Assembly: GCF_020523825.1 (NCBI RefSeq)
Contig: NZ_JAJALK010000005.1
Span: 1 to 64,000 of the forward strand
Direction: 5' to 3'
Source: Methylobacterium brachiatum
Lineage (GTDB): Bacteria; Pseudomonadota; Alphaproteobacteria; Rhizobiales; Beijerinckiaceae
Length of the DNA: 64,000 bases
Part shown: positions 8,369 to 16,805 of the stretch, piece by piece
Layout of the letters: each line of letters opens with the position of its first letter
Numbering within the stretch: the first letter of the stretch is position 1
The notes under the pieces: model-generated
Database searches by the model: none
Seen by the model: only the letters and a program-made list of their open reading frames with translations
Told to the model about the DNA's origin: nothing
Made by a program: the position numbers and the translations under genes

Positions 8369-9652
8369 TCAATCCGAGAAGGCGATCTTCGGGCCCGGCC
8401 GCTGGAGAGCCGCCGCGGTGGCGATCCCGAGGGCCAGGATCGTGACCGCGCAGGCGGCGAGCGCCCCGAACTGCCCGAGCTGCATCAGCGCCTGGCCCAG
8501 GACCGCGACCCCGAGCGCCTGACCGCAGAAGAACGAGAAGGCGTGCAGCGCCACCGCGGAGGCGCGGGCGGTCGGCGCGACCTCGGTCACCTGGGTCTGG
8601 AAGGTGTTGTGCAGCATGTAGAAGCCGAGCCCCATGGCGGTGAGCGCCGCGCAATCGACCTGCCAGCTTCCGGCCAGCCCGACCACGGTGAGCGCGGCGC
8701 CGCAGATCAGCCCGCCGCCGATCAGCATCCGGGGCATGCCGAGCAGCCGCACCAGCAGGCCGACCAGGGCCGAGTAGAGCAGGCCGCCGATGGCGAAGCC
8801 CGCGAGCACCAGGCCGGCCTCGCGCGGGCCGCCCTCGCCGCGGGCCTCGATCAGCGGGGCGAGATGCGGGAACACGCCGAAGATCGCGATCGCCTCGATG
8901 AACACCGCCGAGAACAGGATCCGGGCGCGCGGATTGGCCAGGATGGTGCGGTAGCGCCGCACCGCCTGCCCGAAGGCCGGGCGGCGGGCGGGGGCGCGGC
9001 CGGTGCGGTCGAAGCCGAACACCGTCGCGGCACAGGCGATGGCGGCGACCAGCGCGGTCACGGCGAACACGCCCCGCCAGCCGATCGCGACCTCGATCAG
9101 CCCCGCGAAGGTCGAGCCGGTGAGCTGCCCGAGGATCGCCGCCACCAGGAAGCGGCCGATCGCCACCTGCCGCCGGTCCATCGGCACCCGGTCGCCCAGC
9201 AGCGCCAGCGACAGCGGGATGCAGCCGCCCGCCGCCGCCCCCGCCAGCATCCGCAGGCCGAACAGGGCGCCGATATTGGGGGCCAGGCTGCACAGGACGA
9301 GGGCGCCCGCGAGCACCGCCAGGCAGACGCTCATCACCCGCTCCTTGCCGAGCGCGTCGCCCACCGGGCCGAGCACCGGCTGGATGAAGGCGTAAGGGAG
9401 CGCGAAGGCGGTGGAGAGCAGCGCGACCGTATGCGCGTCGCTGCCGAGGTCCCGAGCCAGCACGCCGACCAGGGGCTCGACCGAGCGCAGCGCGAAGGTG
9501 CTGCCGAACCCCGCGCAGGCCAGAACGACGATCAGGCGCGGGATCGAGCCGGCAGCCGGCTCCGGCGCGCGGGTCGCGGGCGGCGTGAGGGCCGGCTCTT
9601 GGCGGTCGAGCATGGGGCGGATTCGCAAGGCGGGCGGAACTCGATGCGGCAT
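8369..9652 (-). CDS. MFS transporter, drug/sugar efflux type
   Basis: Major facilitator of 427 aa with about 12 hydrophobic helices. The start at 9652 (MPHRVPPALRI) follows an AAGGAG site; further in-frame codons upstream lack one. Typical MFS loop motifs appear: GPVGDALGKERV after helix 2 matches motif A (GxxxDxxGxxx), and GDRVPMDRRQVAIGRF sits after helix 4. Resembles YnfM/NepI-like proton-driven exporters, but the substrate is not inferable. Convergent with the flavoprotein gene, ten bases apart. Confidence 0.88.
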   Translation of the reverse strand: MPHRVPPALRIRPMLDRQEPALTPPATRAPEPAAGSIPRLIVVLACAGFGSTFALRSVEPLVGVLARDLGSDAHTVALLSTAFALPYAFIQPVLGPVGDALGKERVMSVCLAVLAGALVLCSLAPNIGALFGLRMLAGAAAGGCIPLSLALLGDRVPMDRRQVAIGRFLVAAILGQLTGSTFAGLIEVAIGWRGVFAVTALVAAIACAATVFGFDRTGRAPARRPAFGQAVRRYRTILANPRARILFSAVFIEAIAIFGVFPHLAPLIEARGEGGPREAGLVLAGFAIGGLLYSALVGLLVRLLGMPRMLIGGGLICGAALTVVGLAGSWQVDCAALTAMGLGFYMLHNTFQTQVTEVAPTARASAVALHAFSFFCGQALGVAVLGQALMQLGQFGALAACAVTILALGIATAAALQRPGPKIAFSD

Positions 9653-9687
9653 CGCATCTCCTTGGCCGTAGCGGAACCCCACCGGGA

Positions 9688-10599
9688 TCAGTGCACGTAG
9701 AAGGCCGGGTCCGAATTGTCGCTCGGATGCTCGAACGCCCACCGGAGCGCCGAGGACAGGGGGATGTTGTAGGTTAGCCCCCGCGGTGGCACCGGCTTGA
9801 GGAACCAGGTCTCGTAGATCGTCATGATCGCGGGGCTGCGGTAGAGATCCGCGGTGGCCTTATCGACCACCGCCTTGAAGGCCGGGTCGTCCCGGCGCAG
9901 CATGATCCCGTAGGGCTCCGGATCGGACAGGGTCTCCTGGCTGATCACGTAGGCCGCCGGATCCTTCGACTGGGCCGCCACGACGCTGAGTTGCACGTCG
10001 TCCATCACGAAGGCCGCCGCCCGGCCGGTCTCGACCATCAGGAAGGCTTCCGGCACATCCTTGGCGGCGATCACCGTGATGCCGAGCTTGCGCTCGTTGT
10101 TGGCCTTGATCAGCATCAGGATGTTGGTCGAGCCGGCCACCGACGAGACCACCTTGCCGCGCAGATCATCCAGGCTGGCGAACTTCTGGTCCTTCCGGGA
10201 CACGAACCGGGTCGCCGTGAGGAAGTGGGTGTTGGTGAAGGCGACCTGCTTCTTGCGCTCGGCGTTGTTGGTCGTGGTGCCGCATTCGAGATCGGTGGTG
10301 TTGTTGGTCATCAGCGGGATGCGGGACGAGGAATTCACGAATTCCATCGCGACCTCGAGCCCCGGCATCTTCAATTCACGCTTCACGGCGTCGGCGATCG
10401 CCCGGCAGATATCGACCGCGAAGCCGACCACCTTCTGGTTCTGGTCCAGGTAGCTGAACGGCGGCGAGCTATCGCGCACGCCGAGCACGAGCCGGTTGCT
10501 GTCCTTGATCTTCTTGAGGGTGCCGGTCAGCGGGTCGGCCTGCGCCGCCGGGGGTAGGATCGCGAGCAGCACGGCGAGGATCGGGGTGAGCAGGCGCAT
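9688..10599 (-). CDS. Amino-acid ABC transporter substrate-binding protein
   Basis: Periplasmic binding protein (303 aa) of the GltI/AatJ glutamate/aspartate family. A signal peptide, MRLLTPILAVLLAILPPAAQA, is followed by the SBP_bac_3 domain: RLVLGVRDSSPPFSYLDQ, VVGFAVDICRAIADAV, and FVNSSSRIPLMTNNTTDLEC, a hallmark of the glutamate/aspartate group. The start at 10599 places the signal peptide at the N terminus; an upstream in-frame start would add nine residues. No permease or ATPase gene is adjacent, so it is an orphan component that must work with a distant transporter or serve sensing. Confidence 0.92.
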   Translation of the reverse strand: MRLLTPILAVLLAILPPAAQADPLTGTLKKIKDSNRLVLGVRDSSPPFSYLDQNQKVVGFAVDICRAIADAVKRELKMPGLEVAMEFVNSSSRIPLMTNNTTDLECGTTTNNAERKKQVAFTNTHFLTATRFVSRKDQKFASLDDLRGKVVSSVAGSTNILMLIKANNERKLGITVIAAKDVPEAFLMVETGRAAAFVMDDVQLSVVAAQSKDPAAYVISQETLSDPEPYGIMLRRDDPAFKAVVDKATADLYRSPAIMTIYETWFLKPVPPRGLTYNIPLSSALRWAFEHPSDNSDPAFYVH

Positions 10600-10776
10600 G
10601 GGCTGGCGGGCTCCGGGATCGTGCATCGGGGCGCCGTCCGAGCTGGCCGGCGGGGTGCCCGACCGCGTGCCGGAACGGGCGCCCGTCCATCCCTCAGCAA
10701 GAGTCCGGCCGTGACAATGCCGAACGGCGGGCCGAAGACCCGTTTCCGATCACATCGGGCCGACCGATGTCGGTTA

Positions 10777-11673
10777 TCACCCGGATTCAGCCGCGTGCAG
10801 CACCGGCAATGTCCGCAGGGCCTCGGTGGCGTAATCGAGGAAGGCGTTCACCCGGGCGGGCCGGAGCCCCTGGCTCGGGGTCACGAGTTGGACCGGCATC
10901 GGCGGTGGTTCGTGGGCCGCGAGCAGGCGCACGAGGCGACCGGCGGCGATGTCCTCGGCGGTCTGGTAAGAGAGCACCCGGGCGATGCCCCGCCCGGCTC
11001 GGGCCGCGATCAGCGCCGCCTCGATCTCGTTGACGATCAGCCGTGGTGCCAGGCGCACGCGGTTGGCCCCGAAGCGCCATTCGCGCAGATTGGCCCGGAC
11101 CATGCCCAGGATCGTGTCGTGGTCGCTCAAGTCGGCAGGCGTCCGGGGCGTGCCCCGTGCCGCGAGGTAGCTCGGGCTCGCCACCACGACCTCGCGCACC
11201 TGCCCGACCCGCCGCGCCACGAGGCGGGATTCCGCCAGCTGCCCGATCCGCAGAGCGACGTCGATGCCCTCCTCCACCAGGTCGAGGTTGCGGTCGGCGA
11301 GCACCAGCTCGACCTGTGCCTCCGCGTAGGCGTCGAGGAAGCCCGACACGATCGGCGCGACGTGCTTGCGCCCGAACAGGACCGGGGCCGTGACCCGCAC
11401 CAGGCCGCGCACCGCGTCGCCCGCCGCCCCGGAGACGGCCGCCTCGTAGCCGGCGAGCAGACTGCGCGCCCGCTCGGCCAGTTCGAGCCCCGCCGGGGTC
11501 GGGGCGAGGCGCCGGGTCGTGCGCTCCACCAGCCGGGTCCCGGCCCGCGTCTCCAGGCTCGCCAAGGCTCGGGTCGCGGCGGCGGCCGAGCGGCGCGACC
11601 GGCGCGCAGCCCCGGCGAGGCTGCCGACATCGATGATCGCGACGAAGAGGGCGAGCTCGTCCAGCCGGTCCAT
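10777..11673 (-). CDS. LysR-family transcriptional regulator
   Basis: LysR protein of 298 aa: HTH in residues 1-60 (MDRLDELALFVAIIDVGSLA) and a substrate-binding domain including LVRVTAPVLFGRKHVAPI. It is divergent, with a 97-base gap, from the glutathione transferase/PNPOx-like pair, which is the likely regulatory target. The general form matches the PecT/DmlR-like LysR group that often controls detoxification genes next door. The effector is unknown. Confidence 0.9.
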   Translation of the reverse strand: MDRLDELALFVAIIDVGSLAGAARRSRRSAAAATRALASLETRAGTRLVERTTRRLAPTPAGLELAERARSLLAGYEAAVSGAAGDAVRGLVRVTAPVLFGRKHVAPIVSGFLDAYAEAQVELVLADRNLDLVEEGIDVALRIGQLAESRLVARRVGQVREVVVASPSYLAARGTPRTPADLSDHDTILGMVRANLREWRFGANRVRLAPRLIVNEIEAALIAARAGRGIARVLSYQTAEDIAAGRLVRLLAAHEPPPMPVQLVTPSQGLRPARVNAFLDYATEALRTLPVLHAAESG

Positions 11674-11770
11674 GGATCATTTCAGAAACTGAAATTCTAA
11701 CTGCCACAGGTTCCGGATTATCGCCGCACTTTGCAAGAGCCATATTCGGGCCTCTCTGGAGACCCCGACC

Positions 11771-12397
11771 ATGTCCGACCCCGATCTGACCCTCTACGGC
11801 CTGCGCCTCTCGGGCCATTCGCACCGCGCGGAACTGTTCCTGTCCCTGCTGGGGCTGCCCTATCGCTTCGTCGAGGTGGCCAGCGCGGAGCAGCGCGCGG
11901 ATTCCGCATTCCGGCGCCTCAACCCGCTGGGCCAGATCCCGGTCCTGACCGATGGCGCGGCGGTGATCCCCGACAGCAACGCGATCCTGGTCTACCTGGC
12001 CGCGCGCTACGCGCCGGAGAACGGCTGGATGCCGGCCGATCCGTTGGCCGCCGCGGAAGTCCAGCGCTGGCTCTCGATCGCCGCCGGCGAGGTCCGCACC
12101 GGGCCCGCCCTGGCCCGGCTGATGGTGGTGTTCGGCGCGACCGCCGACCGGGCGGCGGTCCACGCGACCGCGGCCCGGATCCTCACCTTCATGGACGGGC
12201 ATCTGGCCGAGCGCCGGTATCTCGCCGCCGAGCGGGCGACGCTCGCCGACATCGCCTGCTATTCCTACGTCGCCCACGCCCCCGAGGGCGGCGTCTCCCT
12301 CGCGCCCTACCCGGCCGTGCGGGCCTGGATCGCCCGGGTGGAGGCCCTGCCGGGCTTCATCCCGATGCCGGCCTCTGCCATCCCCGAACAGGCGTGA
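11771..12397 (+). CDS. Glutathione S-transferase family protein
   Basis: Cytosolic GST-like protein of 208 aa. The N-terminal thioredoxin fold reads LTLYGLRLSGHSHRAELFLS with the cis-proline region NPLGQIPVL and the glutathione-contacting DSNAILVYLA; the all-helical C-terminal domain has LADIACYSYVAHAPEGGVSL. First of two rightward genes behind a divergent LysR regulator; the next gene starts eight bases later. Substrate unknown. Confidence 0.9.
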   Translation: MSDPDLTLYGLRLSGHSHRAELFLSLLGLPYRFVEVASAEQRADSAFRRLNPLGQIPVLTDGAAVIPDSNAILVYLAARYAPENGWMPADPLAAAEVQRWLSIAAGEVRTGPALARLMVVFGATADRAAVHATAARILTFMDGHLAERRYLAAERATLADIACYSYVAHAPEGGVSLAPYPAVRAWIARVEALPGFIPMPASAIPEQA

Positions 12398-12405
12398 GGT
12401 GCGCC

Positions 12406-13323
12406 ATGGCCGATTTCCACGCAGACGAACTCATCGCCCAGGCCCATGCCGGGCACATCCTGGGCGGGACCCCGGCGATCCGGCCGTTCATGCCCGATCA
12501 GCACCGCCTGTTCTTTGCGGGGCTCCCCTATCTCCTGATCGGGACCGCGGACGCCGCCGGCGCGCCGGTCGCGACACTCCTGACCGGGCCGCCCGGCTTC
12601 GTGCACAGCCCGGACGCGACGCATCTCGCCATCACGGCAGCGCTCCACCCTGCCGACCCGGCGGCCGAGTTCCTCAAGCCGGGTGCCGAGGCCGGGATCC
12701 TCGGCATCGATCTGGCGACCCGGCGGCGCAACCGCGCCAACGGCCGCGTCGTGAGCCGCGACCGGGGCGGCCTGACCGTGGCGGTCGACCAGAGCTTCGG
12801 CAATTGTCCGCAATACATCCAGCGGCGCGCGGTCGAGCCGGTGCGGCGCGAGCCGGGCCCGACCGAGATCCTGTCGGCCCTGGATCCGGAAGCCGGAGCG
12901 CTGATCGATGCCGCCGACACGCTGTTCGTGGCGACCCGGTCGCGGGACGGCCTTCGGGAGGGCGGCGCCGACATCTCGCATCGGGGCGGGCGGCCGGGCT
13001 TCGTCCGGCGCCGCGGCGACGTGCTGACGGTGCCGGATTTCTCCGGCAACCTTTACTTCAACACCCTGGGCAACCTGATCGGCGAGCCGCGGGCGGCGCT
13101 TCTGTTCCTCGACTTCACCAGGGGCGACCTGCTGGTCCTGCAGGGGCGCACCGAGATCGACTGGACGGGCGCGACGGGTCTCCTCGGCGCGCAGCGCTCC
13201 TGGTCCTTCACGGTGACGGGAGGCTGGCGGCGCCGGGCTTCCGTTCCCCTGCGCTGGAGCGCGCCCGAGCCGGCGCCGCAACTCGCGCGCACCGGCATCT
13301 GGGCCGAGGCCGAGCGGGTCTGA
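12406..13323 (+). CDS. Pyridoxamine 5'-phosphate oxidase-like flavin-binding protein
   Basis: Protein of 305 aa with a split-barrel FMN-binding fold of the PNPOx-like family. Visible family signs are LLIGTADAAGAPVATLLTGP (strand and flavin-contact region), FGNCPQYIQRR, and the second half DTLFVATRSRDG...GADISHRGGRPGFV, then VPDFSGNLYFNTLGNLIGEPRAALLFLDF. Such two-half proteins are annotated as flavin-nucleotide-binding or FAD-binding oxidoreductase-like. The pairing with a GST suggests a role in xenobiotic or reactive-species handling; that is inference. Start chosen at ATG 12406, eight bases after the GST stop. Confidence 0.85.
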   Translation: MADFHADELIAQAHAGHILGGTPAIRPFMPDQHRLFFAGLPYLLIGTADAAGAPVATLLTGPPGFVHSPDATHLAITAALHPADPAAEFLKPGAEAGILGIDLATRRRNRANGRVVSRDRGGLTVAVDQSFGNCPQYIQRRAVEPVRREPGPTEILSALDPEAGALIDAADTLFVATRSRDGLREGGADISHRGGRPGFVRRRGDVLTVPDFSGNLYFNTLGNLIGEPRAALLFLDFTRGDLLVLQGRTEIDWTGATGLLGAQRSWSFTVTGGWRRRASVPLRWSAPEPAPQLARTGIWAEAERV

Positions 13324-13326
13324 TCG

Positions 13327-13977
13327 TCAGGCCGCGCCGGCAGCCGCAGCCTCGTGTTCCTGGGCGAGCTTCGCATCCGCGGCCGCGACGGTCTGGAAAG
13401 CCGGGCGGCCGCGGACACGGGCGACATAGGCGGACAGAACCGGATCGGGCGCGACCAGGCCGAAGCCCATCGTCCAGCCGAGCGCGCTGCCCCACAGGAT
13501 GTCGGCGGCGCTGAAGCGCTCGCCCAGCAGGTACGGGCCCGGCTTCAGCGCCTCGGTGATGCACGCGATGACGCTGTCGTAATCGGCATACGCCGACATG
13601 GCCCGCGGCCCGGGCTCGCGCTTGAGATGGCGATCGATGAGGGCGGGCTCGAAGCAGGAGCCGTAGAAGACCATCCAGCGCAGATACGTCCCCCGGGCGG
13701 GATCGGTGAGGGCGGGCGCGAGGCCGGCCTCGGGGAACAGGTCGGCCAGATACAGGTAGACCGCCGCCTGCTCGGTCACCAGCGCCTCGCCGTGGCGGAT
13801 CGCCGGCACCTTCGCCATCGGGTTGATCGCGCGATAGGTGTCTCCCAGATGCTCGCCCGCCCGCATGTTGAGCACGTGCAGGCGATGCGGCGCGCCCAGT
13901 TCCTCCAACAGCACGCGGACACCGGTCGAGCGCGTATTGGGCGCGTGATAGAACGCGATCTCCGGCGTAAGCGTCAT
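13327..13977 (-). CDS. Glutathione S-transferase family protein
   Basis: 216-aa GST. The start at 13977 (MTLTPEIAFYHAPNTRSTGV) is chosen because GGAGGATC lies just upstream; a start 39 bases further 5' is possible but has no such site. Thioredoxin-like domain with AINPMAKVPAI (cis-proline) and LVTEQAAVYLYLAD, then the helical domain with FSAADILWGSALGWTMGFGL. Convergent with the PNPOx-like gene, almost end to end. Not closely similar to the GST at 11771, so not a recent tandem duplicate. Confidence 0.9.
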   Translation of the reverse strand: MTLTPEIAFYHAPNTRSTGVRVLLEELGAPHRLHVLNMRAGEHLGDTYRAINPMAKVPAIRHGEALVTEQAAVYLYLADLFPEAGLAPALTDPARGTYLRWMVFYGSCFEPALIDRHLKREPGPRAMSAYADYDSVIACITEALKPGPYLLGERFSAADILWGSALGWTMGFGLVAPDPVLSAYVARVRGRPAFQTVAAADAKLAQEHEAAAAGAA

Positions 13978-14124
13978 GGATGATCCTCCAGAATTCTCTG
14001 ACTCGCGGCGCGACACGCTTCGTCCCGCGGGCGAGGCGGGTCAATCGTGCAGCGCGCCGATCCGACCCGGCAGAACATCCCGGCGTGGCCGATTCCGTTC
14101 TGTACGGGGACCTCTCTTCCGCAG

Positions 14125-14149
14125 GGACCGGAATCGCGGCAGGGACGTT
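14125..14149 (+). promoter_or_regulatory. Possible EcfG (general stress sigma) promoter
   Basis: GGACC, 16 bases, CGTT resembles the alphaproteobacterial EcfG promoter GGAAC-N16/17-CGTT with one mismatch. It lies about 70 bases before the single-receiver gene. Weak evidence, from matching the consensus only. Confidence 0.3.
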
Positions 14150-14217
14150 GGGCGTTTGTGCGTTGCCGCGCGTTGGGCTGCCGGCCGGCTCAGCGCGACC
14201 CGGGGATTCGAGTTCTG

Positions 14218-14598
14218 ATGGCGAAGATACTGTTGGTCGAGGACCATGAAGAGATCTGGGACTTCCTGTCCCGACGCCTCAAGCGCCGCGGCTACGAGGT
14301 GATCCTGGCCCATGACGGCGAGGCCGGCGTCCAGCAGGCCCGGTCGGGCCAGCCCGACGTGATCCTGCTCGACATGAACCTGCCGATCCTCGACGGCTGG
14401 TCGGCGGCGCGGGCGCTGAAATCCGGATCCGACACGCGGGCGATCCCGATCATCGCGCTCACCGCCCACGCCATGTCCGGGGACCGGGACAAGGCGATCC
14501 AGGCGGGCTGCGACGACTACCATCCCAAGCCAGTCGATTTCTCCAAGCTGCTCAGCCAGATCAGCGCCGCCCTGGGCGAGACCGCGCAAGCGGGCTGA
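14218..14598 (+). CDS. Single-domain response regulator (CheY-like)
   Basis: 126-aa receiver domain with no output domain. MAKILLVEDHEE carries the acidic pocket, D52 in VILLDMNLPILDGW is the phosphoacceptor, the T/S position lies in IIALTAHAMSGDRD, and K is in YHPKPVDFSKLL. It resembles DivK-type and similar stand-alone receivers used in phosphorelays. The hybrid LOV kinase downstream (16806) is a possible partner, but nothing in the sequence proves it. Confidence 0.92.
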   Translation: MAKILLVEDHEEIWDFLSRRLKRRGYEVILAHDGEAGVQQARSGQPDVILLDMNLPILDGWSAARALKSGSDTRAIPIIALTAHAMSGDRDKAIQAGCDDYHPKPVDFSKLLSQISAALGETAQAG

Positions 14599-14689
14599 GC
14601 TCGGCCGGCACGGCAGGCTCCCCGATCCGGACCGCACCGCTTCCGCGGGCGGCCATGTCCCAGAGTTCGATCAAGAGTGGAGCGTATCC

Positions 14690-16663
14690 GTGAGCGAGGA
14701 TCCCGTCACCGCCCAGCGCCTCAAGCAGGGCCTGCCGGTCATCGTCGCGCTGGCTTCGACGCTCCTCGTCGTTTCGATCATGGCGGCCCTGTATCTCGGG
14801 CGCGAGATCCTGGTGCCGGTGACGCTGGCGATCCTGCTGAGCTTCGTCCTGGTGCCGGCGGTGCGGGTGCTCCGGCGGATCCGCGTGCCGCGAGCGGCGG
14901 CGGTCCTGCTGGTCGTCGTGATCGTGTTCGGAGCCCTGTTCGGGATCGGCAGCCTCATCGCCACCGAGGCGTCGCAGCTCGCCTCCGACCTGCCGCGCTA
15001 CACCCAGGTGATGCGCACCAAGATCAAGGACCTGCGCGGCGCCACCGCGGGAGCCGGGACGCTGTCGCGGATGGTGGACATGGTCCAGGACCTGAGCGCC
15101 ACGCTGCAGCCGCCCCCGGCCATCGAGGTCAAGGGCGAGCCGGGAACCCGCACGCACCCGCTCACCGTCGAGATCAGCCCCGCCCGGGCGAGCGTCGTCG
15201 AGACGTTTCAGACCTTCGCGGGCCCGATCCTGCACCCGCTGGCCACCACCGGGCTGATCCTGATCTTCACGATCTTCATCCTGCTTCAGCGCGAGGATTT
15301 GCGGAACCGGGCGATCCGGCTGGCGGGCGGCTCGGGGGACCTGCGCCGGGTCACGGCGGCGATCGACGACGCGACCAGCCGGCTCAGCCGGTTCTTCCTG
15401 GCCCAGCTCGCCCTCAACATCGCCTTCGGAGTGGTGATCGGGGTCGGCCTCTGGCTGATCGGCGTGCCGAGCCCGACGCTGTTCGGCGTGCTCGCCGCGA
15501 TCCTGCGCTTCGTCCCCTATATCGGCGCCGCGATCAGCGCCCTGCTGCCGCTGATCCTCGCCGCCGCGGTCGATCCCGGCTGGACCATGGTGATCGCCAC
15601 CGCGGCCCTGTTCCTGGTGGTCGAGCCGATCGCCGGCCACGTGATCGAGCCGCTGCTCTACGGCCACTCGACCGGGCTGTCGCCGATCGCCGTGATCCTG
15701 GCGGCCACGATCTGGACCTTCCTGTGGGGGCCGATCGGCCTGGTGCTGGCCACCCCGCTCACCGTCTGCCTGGTCGTGCTCGGCCGGCATGTCGAGCGGC
15801 TCTGGTATCTCGACGTGCTGCTCGGCGACCGGCCGGCCCTGGCGCCGCCGGAGATTTTCTACCAGCGCATGCTCGCGGGCGACCCGGCCGAGGCGATCGA
15901 CCAGGGCTGGCAGTTCCTCAAGGAGCGCGCCCTCGTCACCTATTACGATGAGGTGGCGCTTGCCGGCCTGCTGCTCGCGCAGGAGGACCTCTCACGCGGC
16001 ACCCTGGACCGCGCCCGCCAGGACGAGGTCGGCGCCGCGATTCGCACCGTGGTGGGGCGGCTCGGGACCGCGCCGGTGGCGCGGCGGACCTGGCGCGGAT
16101 CGGCGCGCTCGCCCGACACCGAGACCGCCGCGGCTCTGGCGGCCATCGGTCCGGACCGGCAGGTGGCCGGCATCGTGCTCGCCCGCGAGGATCTGGCGCC
16201 GGCCTGGCGCAGCGAGACGCCGGTCCTGTGCGTGTCGAGCCGCGGCCCGTTCGACGAGGCGGCGACGCTGATGCTCAGCCAGATCCTGGCCCGGCACGGG
16301 CTCGCCTCGCAGACCCTGTCGATGGCCGCGATCCGCGCCGGCGAGCGGCCGGAGAAGCCGGAGGGCCTCGCGCTGATCTGCTTCTCCTATCTGGAGCCGG
16401 TCAGCCTGTCGCAGATCCGCTTCACCGTGCGGCAGGCCCGCGCAGCGGTGCCGGGCGTGCGCATCCTGGTGGGCTTCTGGCGCGAGCGCGACCCGGCCAC
16501 CCTGGACCGCCTCCGCCGGGCGACCTCGGCGGATTTTCTGGTCACCTCGCTGAACGAGGCGCTCTCGGCAGTCCTCACCGCCTGCCGCGAGCCGGCGCCG
16601 ACGCGGGTCGCCGCGGCGCCCGTGAAGGCCTTGCCCGGCCCGGCCCGGACGGCGGCGGCCTAG
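14690..16663 (+). CDS. AI-2E family permease with large C-terminal soluble domain
   Basis: 657 aa. The N-terminal half (about residues 15-360) is an AI-2E/TqsA-UPF0118 permease: hydrophobic start [20 protein letters not shown], then [17 protein letters not shown] and the [20 protein letters not shown] signature. The C-terminal 290 residues are soluble: [12 protein letters not shown], then an alpha/beta segment ([44 protein letters not shown]) reminiscent of a B12-binding-like Rossmann domain. Start is GTG at 14690 behind a GTGGAG site. Members transport varied small solutes or act as Na+/H+ antiporters; substrate unknown here. Confidence 0.88.
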   Translation: MSEDPVTAQRLKQGLPVIVALASTLLVVSIMAALYLGREILVPVTLAILLSFVLVPAVRVLRRIRVPRAAAVLLVVVIVFGALFGIGSLIATEASQLASDLPRYTQVMRTKIKDLRGATAGAGTLSRMVDMVQDLSATLQPPPAIEVKGEPGTRTHPLTVEISPARASVVETFQTFAGPILHPLATTGLILIFTIFILLQREDLRNRAIRLAGGSGDLRRVTAAIDDATSRLSRFFLAQLALNIAFGVVIGVGLWLIGVPSPTLFGVLAAILRFVPYIGAAISALLPLILAAAVDPGWTMVIATAALFLVVEPIAGHVIEPLLYGHSTGLSPIAVILAATIWTFLWGPIGLVLATPLTVCLVVLGRHVERLWYLDVLLGDRPALAPPEIFYQRMLAGDPAEAIDQGWQFLKERALVTYYDEVALAGLLLAQEDLSRGTLDRARQDEVGAAIRTVVGRLGTAPVARRTWRGSARSPDTETAAALAAIGPDRQVAGIVLAREDLAPAWRSETPVLCVSSRGPFDEAATLMLSQILARHGLASQTLSMAAIRAGERPEKPEGLALICFSYLEPVSLSQIRFTVRQARAAVPGVRILVGFWRERDPATLDRLRRATSADFLVTSLNEALSAVLTACREPAPTRVAAAPVKALPGPARTAAA

Positions 16664-16743
16664 CCGGCCCACGACTGCGCCTCGCGCGGCAAGCGCGACA
16701 TTGGCGCCGTCGACAACGTCGATGGGCCCCCTAGAGTCGCTGC

Positions 16744-16769
16744 CGGATGTCGGTCGCCACCGACATCCG
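16744..16769. promoter_or_regulatory. Perfect palindrome upstream of the LOV kinase gene
   Basis: Arms CGGATGTCGGT and ACCGACATCCG separated by CGCC: an 11-bp perfect inverted repeat with a 4-base loop, ending 36 bases before the kinase start. It could be an operator or the terminator hairpin of the AI-2E gene, but no T-run follows. Confidence 0.55.
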
Positions 16770-16805
16770 CTCCGTCCAAGTCCGAAAGAATCAAGACCGC
16801 GCGGC

